DNA of 64,000 nt, from positions 1 through 64,000 of the forward strand of contig CAZOZM010000004.1 in assembly GCA_964584255.1 (NCBI GenBank), read 5' to 3'. How positions within the stretch are numbered: the first letter of the stretch is position 1; each line of letters begins with the position of its first letter. Position numbers and translations under genes: made by a program. The notes below the pieces were generated by a model. That model was not told the DNA's origin, searched no databases, and saw nothing but the letters and a program-made list of their open reading frames with translations. Of the stretch, positions 52,815 to 60,918 are shown in pieces. This DNA is from UBA3775 sp964584255 (lineage in GTDB: Bacteria; Bacillota; Clostridia; Lachnospirales; Lachnospiraceae).

Positions 52815-54053
52815 TTATTTCAAATTTCCCTGATTCTGATGCATTTTGCCAATTTCAAGACATTCATACAATTTATTCTTCAGTTTTTTCATCTGCCACT
52901 CCCTGTTACCGTTTGTGACATTTATGAAGTAAAGAAATATCAGACTGTTTTCCGGGTCTATGCTCACATACGTTCCGGCCCAGCCGTCCCATCCGAATTC
53001 TCCGAGTCCTGCACCGCAAAGTCCTGCTCTGTCGCAATCTTCGAGTACCCTGCAGAGATTTCCATAATTATACCCCTGTAAGGAATACCAGTCTGCCGTC
53101 TCTTTCTGCCTATCCGTAAGATTTCCGGTTCTCATGTATCTTACCGTCTCCGGTTTCATAAGAGTAACAGCTTCCGAAGAAGGTGAAAACTCTGCCGGAA
53201 GTGTGCCTTCGTTTGCCAGCATCAGGGCAAAGAGTCTGTAATCATCCGGTGTCGAAACAAGTCCGGCACCACCAGATTCGAAAGCAGGCTTATACCTTCT
53301 GTCAAAAGTTCCTAAAAATGGTGCTTCCCATTCTTTCCACTCTTTCAGATTATGGTCATAATCGTGCATTGTTACTATTCTGTTCCACTTTTCTTTCGGA
53401 ACACAAAAGCCGGTATCTTTCATTCCCAATGGTTTAAATATATTTTCTTCAAGCCATTCGCCATAACTCACGCCGCTTACCGTCTCAATTACCGCACCAA
53501 GCACGTCCGCAGACAGTCCGTAATTCCAATGTTCGCCCGGTTCGCAGATAAGAGGCATCGTTCCAACCATATTCATCAGTTCTGCCGTCGGTATCATTTT
53601 TTCCGGATACCCCTGTTCCATCGGCCAGAAAAGATTTTCACCCAGGTACTTTCCTGCCGCAGTCTGGTCGTTCGGATATTCCAATCCGCTTGTCATATCA
53701 AGAAGATTCTTTATTGTCATTCTGTTTTCTGCCGGTCTTGTTGTTCCATCAGGATTCATAACCTTCAGATTCTTAAATCCCGGCAGATACTTATCAACTC
53801 CGTCATCCGGAGATATCAGCCCTCTTTCAATCATCATCATTGTGGCTGCTGACGTTATGGGTTTTGTCATGGAGAACATTCTGAAAACCGAATTCCTGTC
53901 AAGCCTTTTATCGTTTTTCAGATTGTCCCTTCCGAAAGAGCCGGAATAAATTTCCTCATTGTCCTTGTATATCATGCAAACGGTGCCTATGGCAGCTCCT
54001 GAATCAATTTCTTCCTGCATAATCCTGTCAATTTCTGTTTTAAGCTCTTTCAT
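52815..54053 (-). CDS. serine hydrolase of the beta-lactamase class C / EstB type
   Basis: 412 residues with the penicillin-binding-protein fold: SxxK as SMTK (61-64), YxN-type tyrosine in WNYGLSADVLG (about 178), and the LGMKDTGF and GGAGLVSTPDDY blocks of the esterase/beta-lactamase family. No signal peptide, so an intracellular esterase or peptidase is more likely than a secreted beta-lactamase; the substrate is unknown. It lies 24 nt after the DUF368 gene and probably forms an operon with it. Confidence 0.9.
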   Translation of the reverse strand: MKELKTEIDRIMQEEIDSGAAIGTVCMIYKDNEEIYSGSFGRDNLKNDKRLDRNSVFRMFSMTKPITSAATMMMIERGLISPDDGVDKYLPGFKNLKVMNPDGTTRPAENRMTIKNLLDMTSGLEYPNDQTAAGKYLGENLFWPMEQGYPEKMIPTAELMNMVGTMPLICEPGEHWNYGLSADVLGAVIETVSGVSYGEWLEENIFKPLGMKDTGFCVPKEKWNRIVTMHDYDHNLKEWKEWEAPFLGTFDRRYKPAFESGGAGLVSTPDDYRLFALMLANEGTLPAEFSPSSEAVTLMKPETVRYMRTGNLTDRQKETADWYSLQGYNYGNLCRVLEDCDRAGLCGAGLGEFGWDGWAGTYVSIDPENSLIFLYFINVTNGNREWQMKKLKNKLYECLEIGKMHQNQGNLK

Positions 54054-54077
54054 CTTCTTCCTCCGTAATCAAAGATT

Positions 54078-54992
54078 TTACTCTTTTTTTCCGATATAGT
54101 ATGTTCCAATGGCAAAAACAACCATCAGCACAATACCTACTGCAAGTTCAATCGGATTCACAGCCTTTCCAATCACACCGGTATTGTAAATGATTGCAAA
54201 AGGTGAAGCCGTAATAAGTCCCGTTATGGCAAAATATGTAATTACACCATGCTTTTTAAATAAATAGTCAATTATCTTAGCAATCAGGAAAATTCCAAGA
54301 AGCACTCCGACTCCGAAAGGAATGATAAGAATACATAATCTTAACGCACCGATAATATCTCCCGAGAAAAAAGCATTAAAAAATCCTGTGACAAGATTAA
54401 GAACTCCGTAATAGAATCCCAAAATCATCATAACCATAGAACCGCTAACACCCGGAATAACCATTGTTGCCGCCGCAATAATTCCTCCAAAGAAAAGCAT
54501 TACCGCATTCGAAAAATTAATGTCCAGTGTCTGAAGTGTATCCGTGCTTTCTTTGAAGAACGGAAGTACGATAACTACAAGGAAAAGAAGTATAAATGCA
54601 ATCGCATCCCTTGCCCTTATCGTAAATTTTTCGCTTCCTTCTTCCTTCTGTTTGCTGCGCAATCCCCTGAAAATTATAGGGAGACCGCCAAAAATAAGAC
54701 CCACAAAGGATAAATCCGTCGCAAGAGTCTGTTCACGAAGCAGATACTCAATAAGATATGAGAAACCTACAATTCCCAACGCCATTCCGAGAAAAATCGG
54801 AAACAGAAAAGAAATACTCTGCCTGAACTTTTTAAATATACATGTAATGGACTCAATAAGTTTGTCATAAATTCCAAGAGATACTGCCATTGTACCTCCG
54901 CTTACGCCGGGAATTACGTTTGCTATTCCCATGAGCATACCCTTAAAGATATTAAACACACTGCCCTTTAAATAGATTAAAAAACCTTTCAT
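54078..54992 (-). CDS. DUF368 polyprenyl-phosphate transporter-like membrane protein
   Basis: 304 residues from the ATG at 54992 (AGGAAG upstream). About eight to nine transmembrane helices; the conserved NVIPGVSGGTMAVSLGIYD and TMVIPGVSGSMVMMILGFYYGVL duplicate the family repeat, indicating an internal inverted-repeat architecture. DUF368 (PopT) proteins have been linked to undecaprenyl-phosphate recycling; the DedA/UptA and PopT families do this in other bacteria. Direct function here is inferred. Confidence 0.88.
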   Translation of the reverse strand: MKGFLIYLKGSVFNIFKGMLMGIANVIPGVSGGTMAVSLGIYDKLIESITCIFKKFRQSISFLFPIFLGMALGIVGFSYLIEYLLREQTLATDLSFVGLIFGGLPIIFRGLRSKQKEEGSEKFTIRARDAIAFILLFLVVIVLPFFKESTDTLQTLDINFSNAVMLFFGGIIAAATMVIPGVSGSMVMMILGFYYGVLNLVTGFFNAFFSGDIIGALRLCILIIPFGVGVLLGIFLIAKIIDYLFKKHGVITYFAITGLITASPFAIIYNTGVIGKAVNPIELAVGIVLMVVFAIGTYYIGKKE

Positions 54993-55043
54993 TACTCTTC
55001 CTTTCTTTTTTTCAGAAATCTTCACTCTTTACCTGTTTATTTC

Positions 55044-55093
55044 TCTAAAAAAGCAGTTTATGGAAAAGACTGTAGTCTCTCCCACAAGCTGCT
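55044..55093 (-). terminator. intrinsic terminator of thrC
   Basis: A long imperfect stem between 55052-55056 (AGCAG) and 55089-55093 (CTGCT) with further pairing inside (AGAC/GTCT), followed on the minus strand by a T6 run. Confidence 0.75.
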
Positions 55094-55099
55094 CTTTTT

Positions 55100-56587
55100 T
55101 TAGATTCCAAGATACTTTTCAACTTCCGACTGCATCGCTTCTGTCTCACAAACAATATCATGCAGTACAGGTGCCATTCTTATTTCCTCAATGGCTGCCG
55201 GAATTTCAGTCATGCTGATTTCCTTTAATCTGTCAATGAGTTCAAAATCAGAAAGACTGTCAAGTTTTTCATCAATTGAAGTCAGAACACTTCTTGAGAA
55301 CTTATATGGACTTGCCGTAGATGCAATTACGGTTACGGTATCATCACCGCTGTTACGACGGTAATCTCCATATACTTTTGCCGCTACCGCTGTATGAGTA
55401 TCAATCACATATCCGGTATCATCATAAAGTTTCTTTATTGTTTCAGCAGTTTCCGCCTCATCAGCATATCCGCTCACAAATGACGAAAGCCCCTCTGCCA
55501 TTTCCTCAGAAATTGTATATTTGCCGTTTTCCTTAAGTTCATTCATCAGTTCATTTGTCTTTTCACTGTCATTTCCTGAGATTCTATAAATAAGTCTTTC
55601 AAGATTTGATGAGATAAGAATATCCATTGAAGGTGATGAAGTTACAACAAATTCCCTGTTTCTGTCATAGGTCTTTGATGTAAAGAAATCATAAAGAACT
55701 TTGTTTTTGTTGCTTGCGCAAATAAGCCTGTTAATAGGTGTTCCTATGAGCTTTGCATAGTATGCCGCAAGAATGTTTCCAAAATTTCCCGTAGGAACAA
55801 CGCAATTCATCATTTTGCCGTCCGAAATTCTACCCTCTGCATAAAGTTTTGCATATGCATAAACATAGTAACAGATCTGTGGCACAAGTCGTCCGATATT
55901 GATAGAATTTGCCGAGCTGAATACAAAGCCCTTCTTTTTCATTTCCGCATTAAGTTCTGCATTGTTAAACATTGCTTTAACACCGCTCTGTGCAGCATCA
56001 AAATTTCCTTCAATACCGATTACTCTTGTATTGGCACCCTTCTGAGTCACCATCTGTTTTTCCTGAACCGGACTGACTCCGTGCTTAGGATAAAATACGA
56101 CAATTCTTGTTCCCGGAACGTCCGCAAAACCTGCAAGTGCTGCCTTACCGGTGTCTCCTGAAGTAGCTGTAAGAATTACTATCTCTTCGTTGAGATTATT
56201 CTTTTTTGCTGCCGTAGTCATTAAGTGAGGAAGAATTGAAAGTGCCATATCTTTAAAAGCTATGGTAGAACCATGGAAAAGCTCAAGATAGTAAGCTCCG
56301 TCAGCATATACCATAGGCACTATTTCTTCAGTATCAAACTTTGAATCATAAGCCTTCCCGATACAATCCTTAAGTTCGGTTTCAGTATAGTCAGTAAGAA
56401 AAAGTTTCATAACTTCATAAGCAATTTCCTTATAATTCATCTTTCCGAGTTCATCAAAACTTTTATCAAGCTTTGGCATTTTTTCCGGAACATAAAGTCC
56501 GCCATCTTCTGCCAAACCTTTAAGTACTGCCTGTGATGCAGTCACTCTGTTAGAAGCATTTCTCGTGCTGTTGTACATAATTTCCAT
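55100..56587 (-). CDS. thrC: threonine synthase
   Basis: 495-residue fold-type II PLP enzyme converting O-phosphohomoserine to threonine. The N-terminal STRNASNRVTASQAVLKGLAEDGGLYVPE is the long (enteric-like) thrC class, and the PLP lysine lies in HGSTIAFKDMALSILPHL. TATSGDTGKAAL is the phosphate-binding loop. Two ATG codons are possible; the first (56587) has AAGGA 9 nt upstream. It has a near-consensus promoter. Confidence 0.96.
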   Translation of the reverse strand: MEIMYNSTRNASNRVTASQAVLKGLAEDGGLYVPEKMPKLDKSFDELGKMNYKEIAYEVMKLFLTDYTETELKDCIGKAYDSKFDTEEIVPMVYADGAYYLELFHGSTIAFKDMALSILPHLMTTAAKKNNLNEEIVILTATSGDTGKAALAGFADVPGTRIVVFYPKHGVSPVQEKQMVTQKGANTRVIGIEGNFDAAQSGVKAMFNNAELNAEMKKKGFVFSSANSINIGRLVPQICYYVYAYAKLYAEGRISDGKMMNCVVPTGNFGNILAAYYAKLIGTPINRLICASNKNKVLYDFFTSKTYDRNREFVVTSSPSMDILISSNLERLIYRISGNDSEKTNELMNELKENGKYTISEEMAEGLSSFVSGYADEAETAETIKKLYDDTGYVIDTHTAVAAKVYGDYRRNSGDDTVTVIASTASPYKFSRSVLTSIDEKLDSLSDFELIDRLKEISMTEIPAAIEEIRMAPVLHDIVCETEAMQSEVEKYLGI

Positions 56588-56656
56588 AATTTATCGTCCT
56601 TTCCCTGCCTCATTTTCAAGAGACAAAAGCAGCTTATGTCAATAAAAACTGGCGTA

Positions 56657-56685
56657 ATTATAACACAGCTTATTTGTTAGCACAA
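56657..56685 (-). promoter_or_regulatory. SigA-type promoter of thrC
   Basis: Minus strand TTGTGC (56680-56685), 17-nt spacer, perfect TATAAT (56657-56662), about 65 nt before thrC. No T-box or riboswitch is visible in the leader. Confidence 0.6.
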
Positions 56686-56698
56686 GTAAAAAGCTAGT

Positions 56699-56774
56699 AA
56701 AAGCACGCTTATTGTTCCTGCATGCCAAAATTCCTCATCAGAATTTTGCATATAAAACAACAAGCGTGCTTTTA
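56699..56774 (-). terminator. nested two-stem terminator after the SleB-like gene
   Basis: Outer arms AAAAGCACGCTT (56699-56710) and AAGCGTGCTTTT (56762-56773) enclose a second stem (CAAAATTC/GAATTTTG). It lies directly at the end of the SleB-like gene. The outer exit side has a T-run. Confidence 0.65.
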
Positions 56775-56775
56775 T

Positions 56776-57708
56776 TTACCAGTCCTTGAAAAATTCATGG
56801 TTTCCATGTTCTACAACTTTGTTAAGTGTGTCAAACCATGATGCCGTTCCTGCTGAACAGCCTTTTCTATAAATGAAATATGTTGCACCGTTGGAGTAAT
56901 CTTCTCCGGAAAGTGCTCTGTTTACGGCTTCAATTGTATCACTGCTTGGAGTCTTGCCGTAAATAATTCCTGTACTTACAGGTGAAAACTGTCTTGGTGA
57001 GTTAATAACTCCTGATACGGTATTGGGAAATCTGCCTGAGTTTACTCTGTTGATTACAACATTTGCAACAAGGATTTTTCCTACCATATCTTCACCGCCC
57101 GCCTCACACTCAACGAGCTTCTGGAAGAGTACAAGCTCATCATTTGTAAGATTGATTACAAGTGACGGATTGTTGATGTATACCGGCTCAAGTTTTTCCG
57201 GTTCCGGTGCAGGTGCATGTGTTTCTTCCGGTACAGGTTCCGGTTCCGATACCGTTTCCTGCTCCGCTACTTCCTGAACTGCCTCATCAGCAACAGCTTC
57301 TTCCTCCTCATTATTGATGTCCTCTGTTATATACACGATTCCGTTTTCTTCGCCGTACTCAATTTCAGTTAAGATTCTGAATTCTTCGTCCGAATTGATT
57401 TCCGCTTCTTTTTCCGGAATACAATCAAGTTCAGGATTCATTCCTGAAGTAAAAACTACCATTGACTTTGATGATGCACATGGGAAAACAATCACGCTGT
57501 TTTCATCTGCAGTTGTCTGAACCTGTCTTTCAGCTGCATACACTTTGTAACTTCCATTTCCTGTTACTTCATCTGCTCCGCTTATGAGAGCCATCATTAA
57601 AATCAGATAAGCAATCTTTTGTGTGAGAGGATTTGCCTTCTTGTGCATTACGACCAGTCTTCCATAGAATGGACGTTTATGCATAAGATTCTGGATTCTC
57701 TTAAACAT
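56776..57708 (-). CDS. SleB-like cell wall hydrolase
   Basis: 310 residues from the ATG at 57708 (AAGGAG upstream). An N-terminal hydrophobic segment (about residues 30-48) acts as a signal or anchor. A Glu/Pro-rich linker (about 125-185) leads to a C-terminal Hydrolase_2 domain (about 195-310) with LVECEAGGEDMVGKILVANVVINRVNSGRFPNTVSGVIN and AVNRALSGEDYSNGATYF. Such enzymes are peptidoglycan amidases or lytic enzymes in germination and vegetative wall remodelling; the general linker suggests a secreted vegetative or spore enzyme. Confidence 0.9.
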   Translation of the reverse strand: MFKRIQNLMHKRPFYGRLVVMHKKANPLTQKIAYLILMMALISGADEVTGNGSYKVYAAERQVQTTADENSVIVFPCASSKSMVVFTSGMNPELDCIPEKEAEINSDEEFRILTEIEYGEENGIVYITEDINNEEEEAVADEAVQEVAEQETVSEPEPVPEETHAPAPEPEKLEPVYINNPSLVINLTNDELVLFQKLVECEAGGEDMVGKILVANVVINRVNSGRFPNTVSGVINSPRQFSPVSTGIIYGKTPSSDTIEAVNRALSGEDYSNGATYFIYRKGCSAGTASWFDTLNKVVEHGNHEFFKDW

Positions 57709-57761
57709 ACGATTTCTCCTTAAAGTTTTTTCCGACGACCTTATTTCGCCGAACGGTCTAA

Positions 57762-57790
57762 ACCTTAAACAAAAATCCAAAATAAGTCAA
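57762..57790 (-). promoter_or_regulatory. possible SigA promoter of the SleB-like gene
   Basis: Minus strand TTGACT (57785-57790), 17-nt spacer, TAAGGT (57762-57767). The -35 is good, the -10 weak. Confidence 0.35.
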
Positions 57791-57847
57791 CACCGAAACC
57801 CGATTTTCGTTGATATTTACATTTCGAAAAAGTCGAATTTTCTGACC

Positions 57848-57866
57848 ATTGTTAAATTTTAACAAT
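57848..57866. promoter_or_regulatory. 19-bp palindrome upstream of the SleB-like gene
   Basis: ATTGTTAAA T TTTAACAAT is a perfect inverted repeat around one central base, between the WalR-box-like repeat and the predicted promoter. It contains the half-site TGTTAA on each strand. Beyond this and the direct repeat at 57912-57932, the stretch 57791-58108 holds no gene. Confidence 0.4.
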
Positions 57867-57911
57867 AAAAACAGAGGATTTCTTGTGGTTTTTATGCATG
57901 TTTCACATTTA

Positions 57912-57932
57912 AAATTGTTACCAAATTGTTAC
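57912..57932 (+). promoter_or_regulatory. WalR-box-like direct repeat
   Basis: AAATTGTTAC occurs twice, 11 nt apart, so TGTTAC-N5-TGTTAC (57916-57921 and 57927-57932) matches the published WalR (YycF) consensus TGTWAH-N5-TGTWAH. It lies upstream of a wall hydrolase gene, a typical WalR target, but about 125 nt from the predicted -35 and on the opposite strand. Confidence 0.4.
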
Positions 57933-58108
57933 GTTTTGGTTATATTTTTTACGGATTTATTAACCGTTTTTAAAAATTTCATCCATTCTACACTTGTATT
58001 ACCCACTTTTAACTAAATCCAAGCGTTTTTTTCAGCTTATTCAGCGGTTTTTTTTGCCATTTTTCGACCTTTTCTCCCACACTCCAAAAAGTGGAATTTT
58101 AACAATTT

Positions 58109-58460
58109 CGAGCAGTACTGTAAGCCGGGTTCTGTCTTGGATGATCATCTATCTTGACCGCATATTACTATGCGGCTCCTTTACAGACATTACATCTGTA
58201 AAACGCGACCTACCCGAAAACGTGACGGGCCGCCACATCGTTTTCTGTTGGTCTTGCTTCGAGTGGGGTTTACACAGCCTTCCCTGTTACCAGAGAAGCG
58301 GTGGTCTCTTACACCGCCATTCCATCCTTACCTGTAAAAACAGGCGGTTTCTTTTCTGTTGCACTAGCCTGGGAGTCACCTCCACCGGACGTTATCCGGC
58401 ACCCTGCCCTATGAAGCCCGGACTTTCCACACCTTTCGGCGCGATCATCCGTACTGCTCG
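58109..58460 (-). ncRNA. rnpB: RNase P RNA
   Basis: On the minus strand, GAGCAGTACGG at the 5' end pairs with GTACTGCTCG at the 3' end (P1). GTGGAAAGTCCGGGCT matches the conserved P4/P5 region and ACAGAACCCGGCTTAC the 3' P4 partner. The whole stretch of about 350 nt is GC-richer than its neighbours and folds into stems such as CGCATA/TATGCG. It processes pre-tRNA 5' ends. An open plus-strand frame over this region is a shadow of the RNA gene. Confidence 0.93.
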
Positions 58461-58468
58461 CAAATATT

Positions 58469-58497
58469 ACTGTATCAAATTGTAAATGTTTTTGCAA
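58469..58497 (-). promoter_or_regulatory. SigA-type promoter of rnpB
   Basis: Minus strand TTGCAA (58492-58497), 17-nt spacer, TACAGT (58469-58474), with the RNA 5' end about 9 nt downstream. Confidence 0.6.
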
Positions 58498-58518
58498 TTA
58501 TTTTTTTATCTCACGATA

Positions 58519-60174
58519 TTATAATTTGAAACATCCGCCTCCGATAAACTCCCTTACAATGGAATTGAGTGGGATCCGGTCTGACGGAACCGCCAGAAAA
58601 TAATCCAGGAACTTGAGGAGTCTCTTGGCTTCTTCATATTCCTTTTCATCCGGTCCGATTTCAAAAAGGAGTGGTTCTGCATACTGCTTAAGTACGCCCA
58701 GTTCATAAATAAGGTTGGAATCAAACATCACATCCGCTTCCTCCTGGAATGGAAATATGTATTTTTCCTCACCTCGTCTCACTGACGGCCACATAGCTAT
58801 TGTTTCTGCAGCCTTCGTTCCTCTGGTTCTTGCATCTCTGACAATTCTTCTTATGAGTCTTCCGTCTGTCGTCGCAATTCTGTTATGTTCGTCAACATTA
58901 AGCTGCGTAAGCGCACTTATATAAACTTTAAATTTTGATTCCGCCGGTATACTCGGACTCAGTTTATCATTCAAGCCGTGTATTCCTTCTATAACAAGAA
59001 TATCATCCTTACCCAATGTCAGATAATTGCCATGATATTCTTTTTTGCCGGATACGAAATTAAACTCCGGTATCTCAACGGTTTCTCCATTCAGAAGTGC
59101 TGTCATATGACGGTTAAAAAGTTCCAGGTCAATTGCTTCAAGACATTCAAAGTCATATTCTCCATTTTCATCCTTCGGCGAATCCTCACGATTCTTGTAG
59201 TAATTATCCAACCCTATGGCATGCGGTTTTAATCCCACAAGTTTAAGCTGAATCGAAAGTCTCTGTGAAAAGGTCGTCTTACCTGATGACGAAGGTCCGG
59301 CAATCATTACAAACTTCTTGTTTTTTCCGGCCTTCACCTTTTCGGCTATTTCTGCCATCTTTTTCTCCTGCAGAGCCTCAGCCATAAGCACAAGCTCTCC
59401 AATTTTGTTCTGACTTACTATCTCATTCATCGAGCCTATGTTGGCCGTGCCTATCATTCTACTCCAGTAGTTCGAGCTATCCAGGGTATTGTAAAGCATT
59501 GGTCTGTCCTGCATCCCTCCCAGAACTTGCGGATTCCTGTCATCAGGATAATAAAGAAGAATTCCTTCCTTATATAAACGTACATCAAAAACCTTAAGGC
59601 TTCCGGTTCTTACCGGCATGTATCCGAAGAAGTAATCAGTAAAATTTCCTATGCTGTACAGGTTAGTGGCTGATGACCTCCTGAATTTAAAAAGCATATC
59701 CTTGTCATTCATTCCTATGCCTCTGAAAAATTCACGGGCTGCAACCGTTGACACTGTACTCCTTATAATAGGAAGATTCTCATCCACATATTTTTGCATA
59801 AGCATCTTAACTTCCGATATAAAGTCTTCATCCGGCTTCATTCCATACAGCTCACAATATGTTGTTCTTCCAAGGCCATACTCCACACAGCATCTGCTTA
59901 ATCTGTTTCCGCCTGCCTTATATACTGCCTTGAGAAAAATCATAAGTATTCCTCGCTCATATGTACTCATCCCAGCCTTTTCCTTTATGCTCACCCATTC
60001 CATACGGCAGTCTCTGTCTACCATAACGCTTAATTCCCTAAGTCTTCCATTGAGTCTGCATAACATTACCGGAATGCCTTTCTCCCCACCGAAATCCTTG
60101 AGAACTTCCTCTGCCCTGACCGGATTTTCATATTCTATTGTCTTATCTCCACAGGTAACCTTAAATCTGTTCAT
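58519..60174 (-). CDS. nucleoside (uridine) kinase with N-terminal TGS/ThrRS-like domain
   Basis: 551 residues from the ATG at 60174 (GGGGGAGG upstream). The N-terminal half (about 1-240) resembles the TGS and editing-like region of threonyl-tRNA synthetase (FKVTCGDKTIEYENPVRAEEVL, VRTGSLKVFDVRLYKEG). The C-terminal half is a P-loop uridine kinase: GPSSSGKTTFSQRLSIQL (about 290), GLDNYYKNREDSPKDENGEYDFECLEAIDLE and RDARTRGTKAAETIAMWPSV. It phosphorylates uridine or another nucleoside. Last gene of the dnaG-rpoD-trmK unit. The fusion is known in Firmicutes, but its purpose is unclear. Confidence 0.88.
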   Translation of the reverse strand: MNRFKVTCGDKTIEYENPVRAEEVLKDFGGEKGIPVMLCRLNGRLRELSVMVDRDCRMEWVSIKEKAGMSTYERGILMIFLKAVYKAGGNRLSRCCVEYGLGRTTYCELYGMKPDEDFISEVKMLMQKYVDENLPIIRSTVSTVAAREFFRGIGMNDKDMLFKFRRSSATNLYSIGNFTDYFFGYMPVRTGSLKVFDVRLYKEGILLYYPDDRNPQVLGGMQDRPMLYNTLDSSNYWSRMIGTANIGSMNEIVSQNKIGELVLMAEALQEKKMAEIAEKVKAGKNKKFVMIAGPSSSGKTTFSQRLSIQLKLVGLKPHAIGLDNYYKNREDSPKDENGEYDFECLEAIDLELFNRHMTALLNGETVEIPEFNFVSGKKEYHGNYLTLGKDDILVIEGIHGLNDKLSPSIPAESKFKVYISALTQLNVDEHNRIATTDGRLIRRIVRDARTRGTKAAETIAMWPSVRRGEEKYIFPFQEEADVMFDSNLIYELGVLKQYAEPLLFEIGPDEKEYEEAKRLLKFLDYFLAVPSDRIPLNSIVREFIGGGCFKL

Positions 60175-60191
60175 AAATACCTCCCCCGAAA

Positions 60192-60905
60192 TCATAAACC
60201 TTTCATATATTCTGTTGCTTCCATAATATTACTTTCTTCCTTATAAATATGCTTCAGCGTCTCCTCTATATTCCCCTTGCACTCCTCAATTACACGAGTT
60301 TTTATCATTTCAAGTTTTCTCTTTCTTTCTTCCAAAAAACTTTCAAGAACCGGATTGCGGGTTTCAAGAAGATTTTTTCCATACTCATAAAAAATGTCCC
60401 GTTTATCCATTGATACGTCCGATGGAACAGCTCTCATACAGGTATAATACTTTCCGTCTTCAAAGCACATTTCTTCTTTATTAATATAGTACCCCATATC
60501 CTCAAGATAATGTCTTACCATTGCAAGGTCTGACTGTGGCTGAAGCACTAGACATTTCACGCCTTCAAGCTTGTTTCTTCCATTTTCAAGTATACTGCAT
60601 GTGGTTATTCCTCCCATACCTGAAATAACGATACAGTCCGCCTCTCCCTGTTCAAGTCCGTCAAGACCATCTGACAGTCTTGTTTCTATTCTGTCCTCCA
60701 GACCACTTGCCGCTATATTTGCAACCGCCTTTTTTAACGGTCCCTCTCTCAGGTCCATTGCAACGGCATGCCGTGCCACATTTCCCTCAATTGCATTTAT
60801 TGAAAGGTAAGCATGGTCACAACCAACATCTGCCAGCACATTACATGGCTGGCAGAGTGATAAATTCATACTGAGTCTTTTTGATAAAATAAAAGATGTT
60901 TTCAT
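60192..60905 (-). CDS. trmK: tRNA (adenine22-N1)-methyltransferase
   Basis: 237-residue Rossmann methyltransferase. The SAM motif is LADVGCDHAYLSINAI (about 24-39) with DLREGPLKKAVANI, and NPP-type motif replaced by VISGMGGITTCSIL. The C-terminal coiled part LEERKRKLEMIKTRVIEE is typical. It makes m1A22 in tRNA. Between rpoD and the nucleoside kinase gene; rpoD-trmK adjacency is conserved in Firmicutes. Confidence 0.95.
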   Translation of the reverse strand: MKTSFILSKRLSMNLSLCQPCNVLADVGCDHAYLSINAIEGNVARHAVAMDLREGPLKKAVANIAASGLEDRIETRLSDGLDGLEQGEADCIVISGMGGITTCSILENGRNKLEGVKCLVLQPQSDLAMVRHYLEDMGYYINKEEMCFEDGKYYTCMRAVPSDVSMDKRDIFYEYGKNLLETRNPVLESFLEERKRKLEMIKTRVIEECKGNIEETLKHIYKEESNIMEATEYMKGL

Positions 60906-60918
60906 TATGTCCTAATAT

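Noticed and set aside
57994..58485. 163-residue open frame on the plus strand
   Set aside because: It lies antisense to the RNase P RNA and owes its length to that GC-rich RNA; no ribosome binding site.
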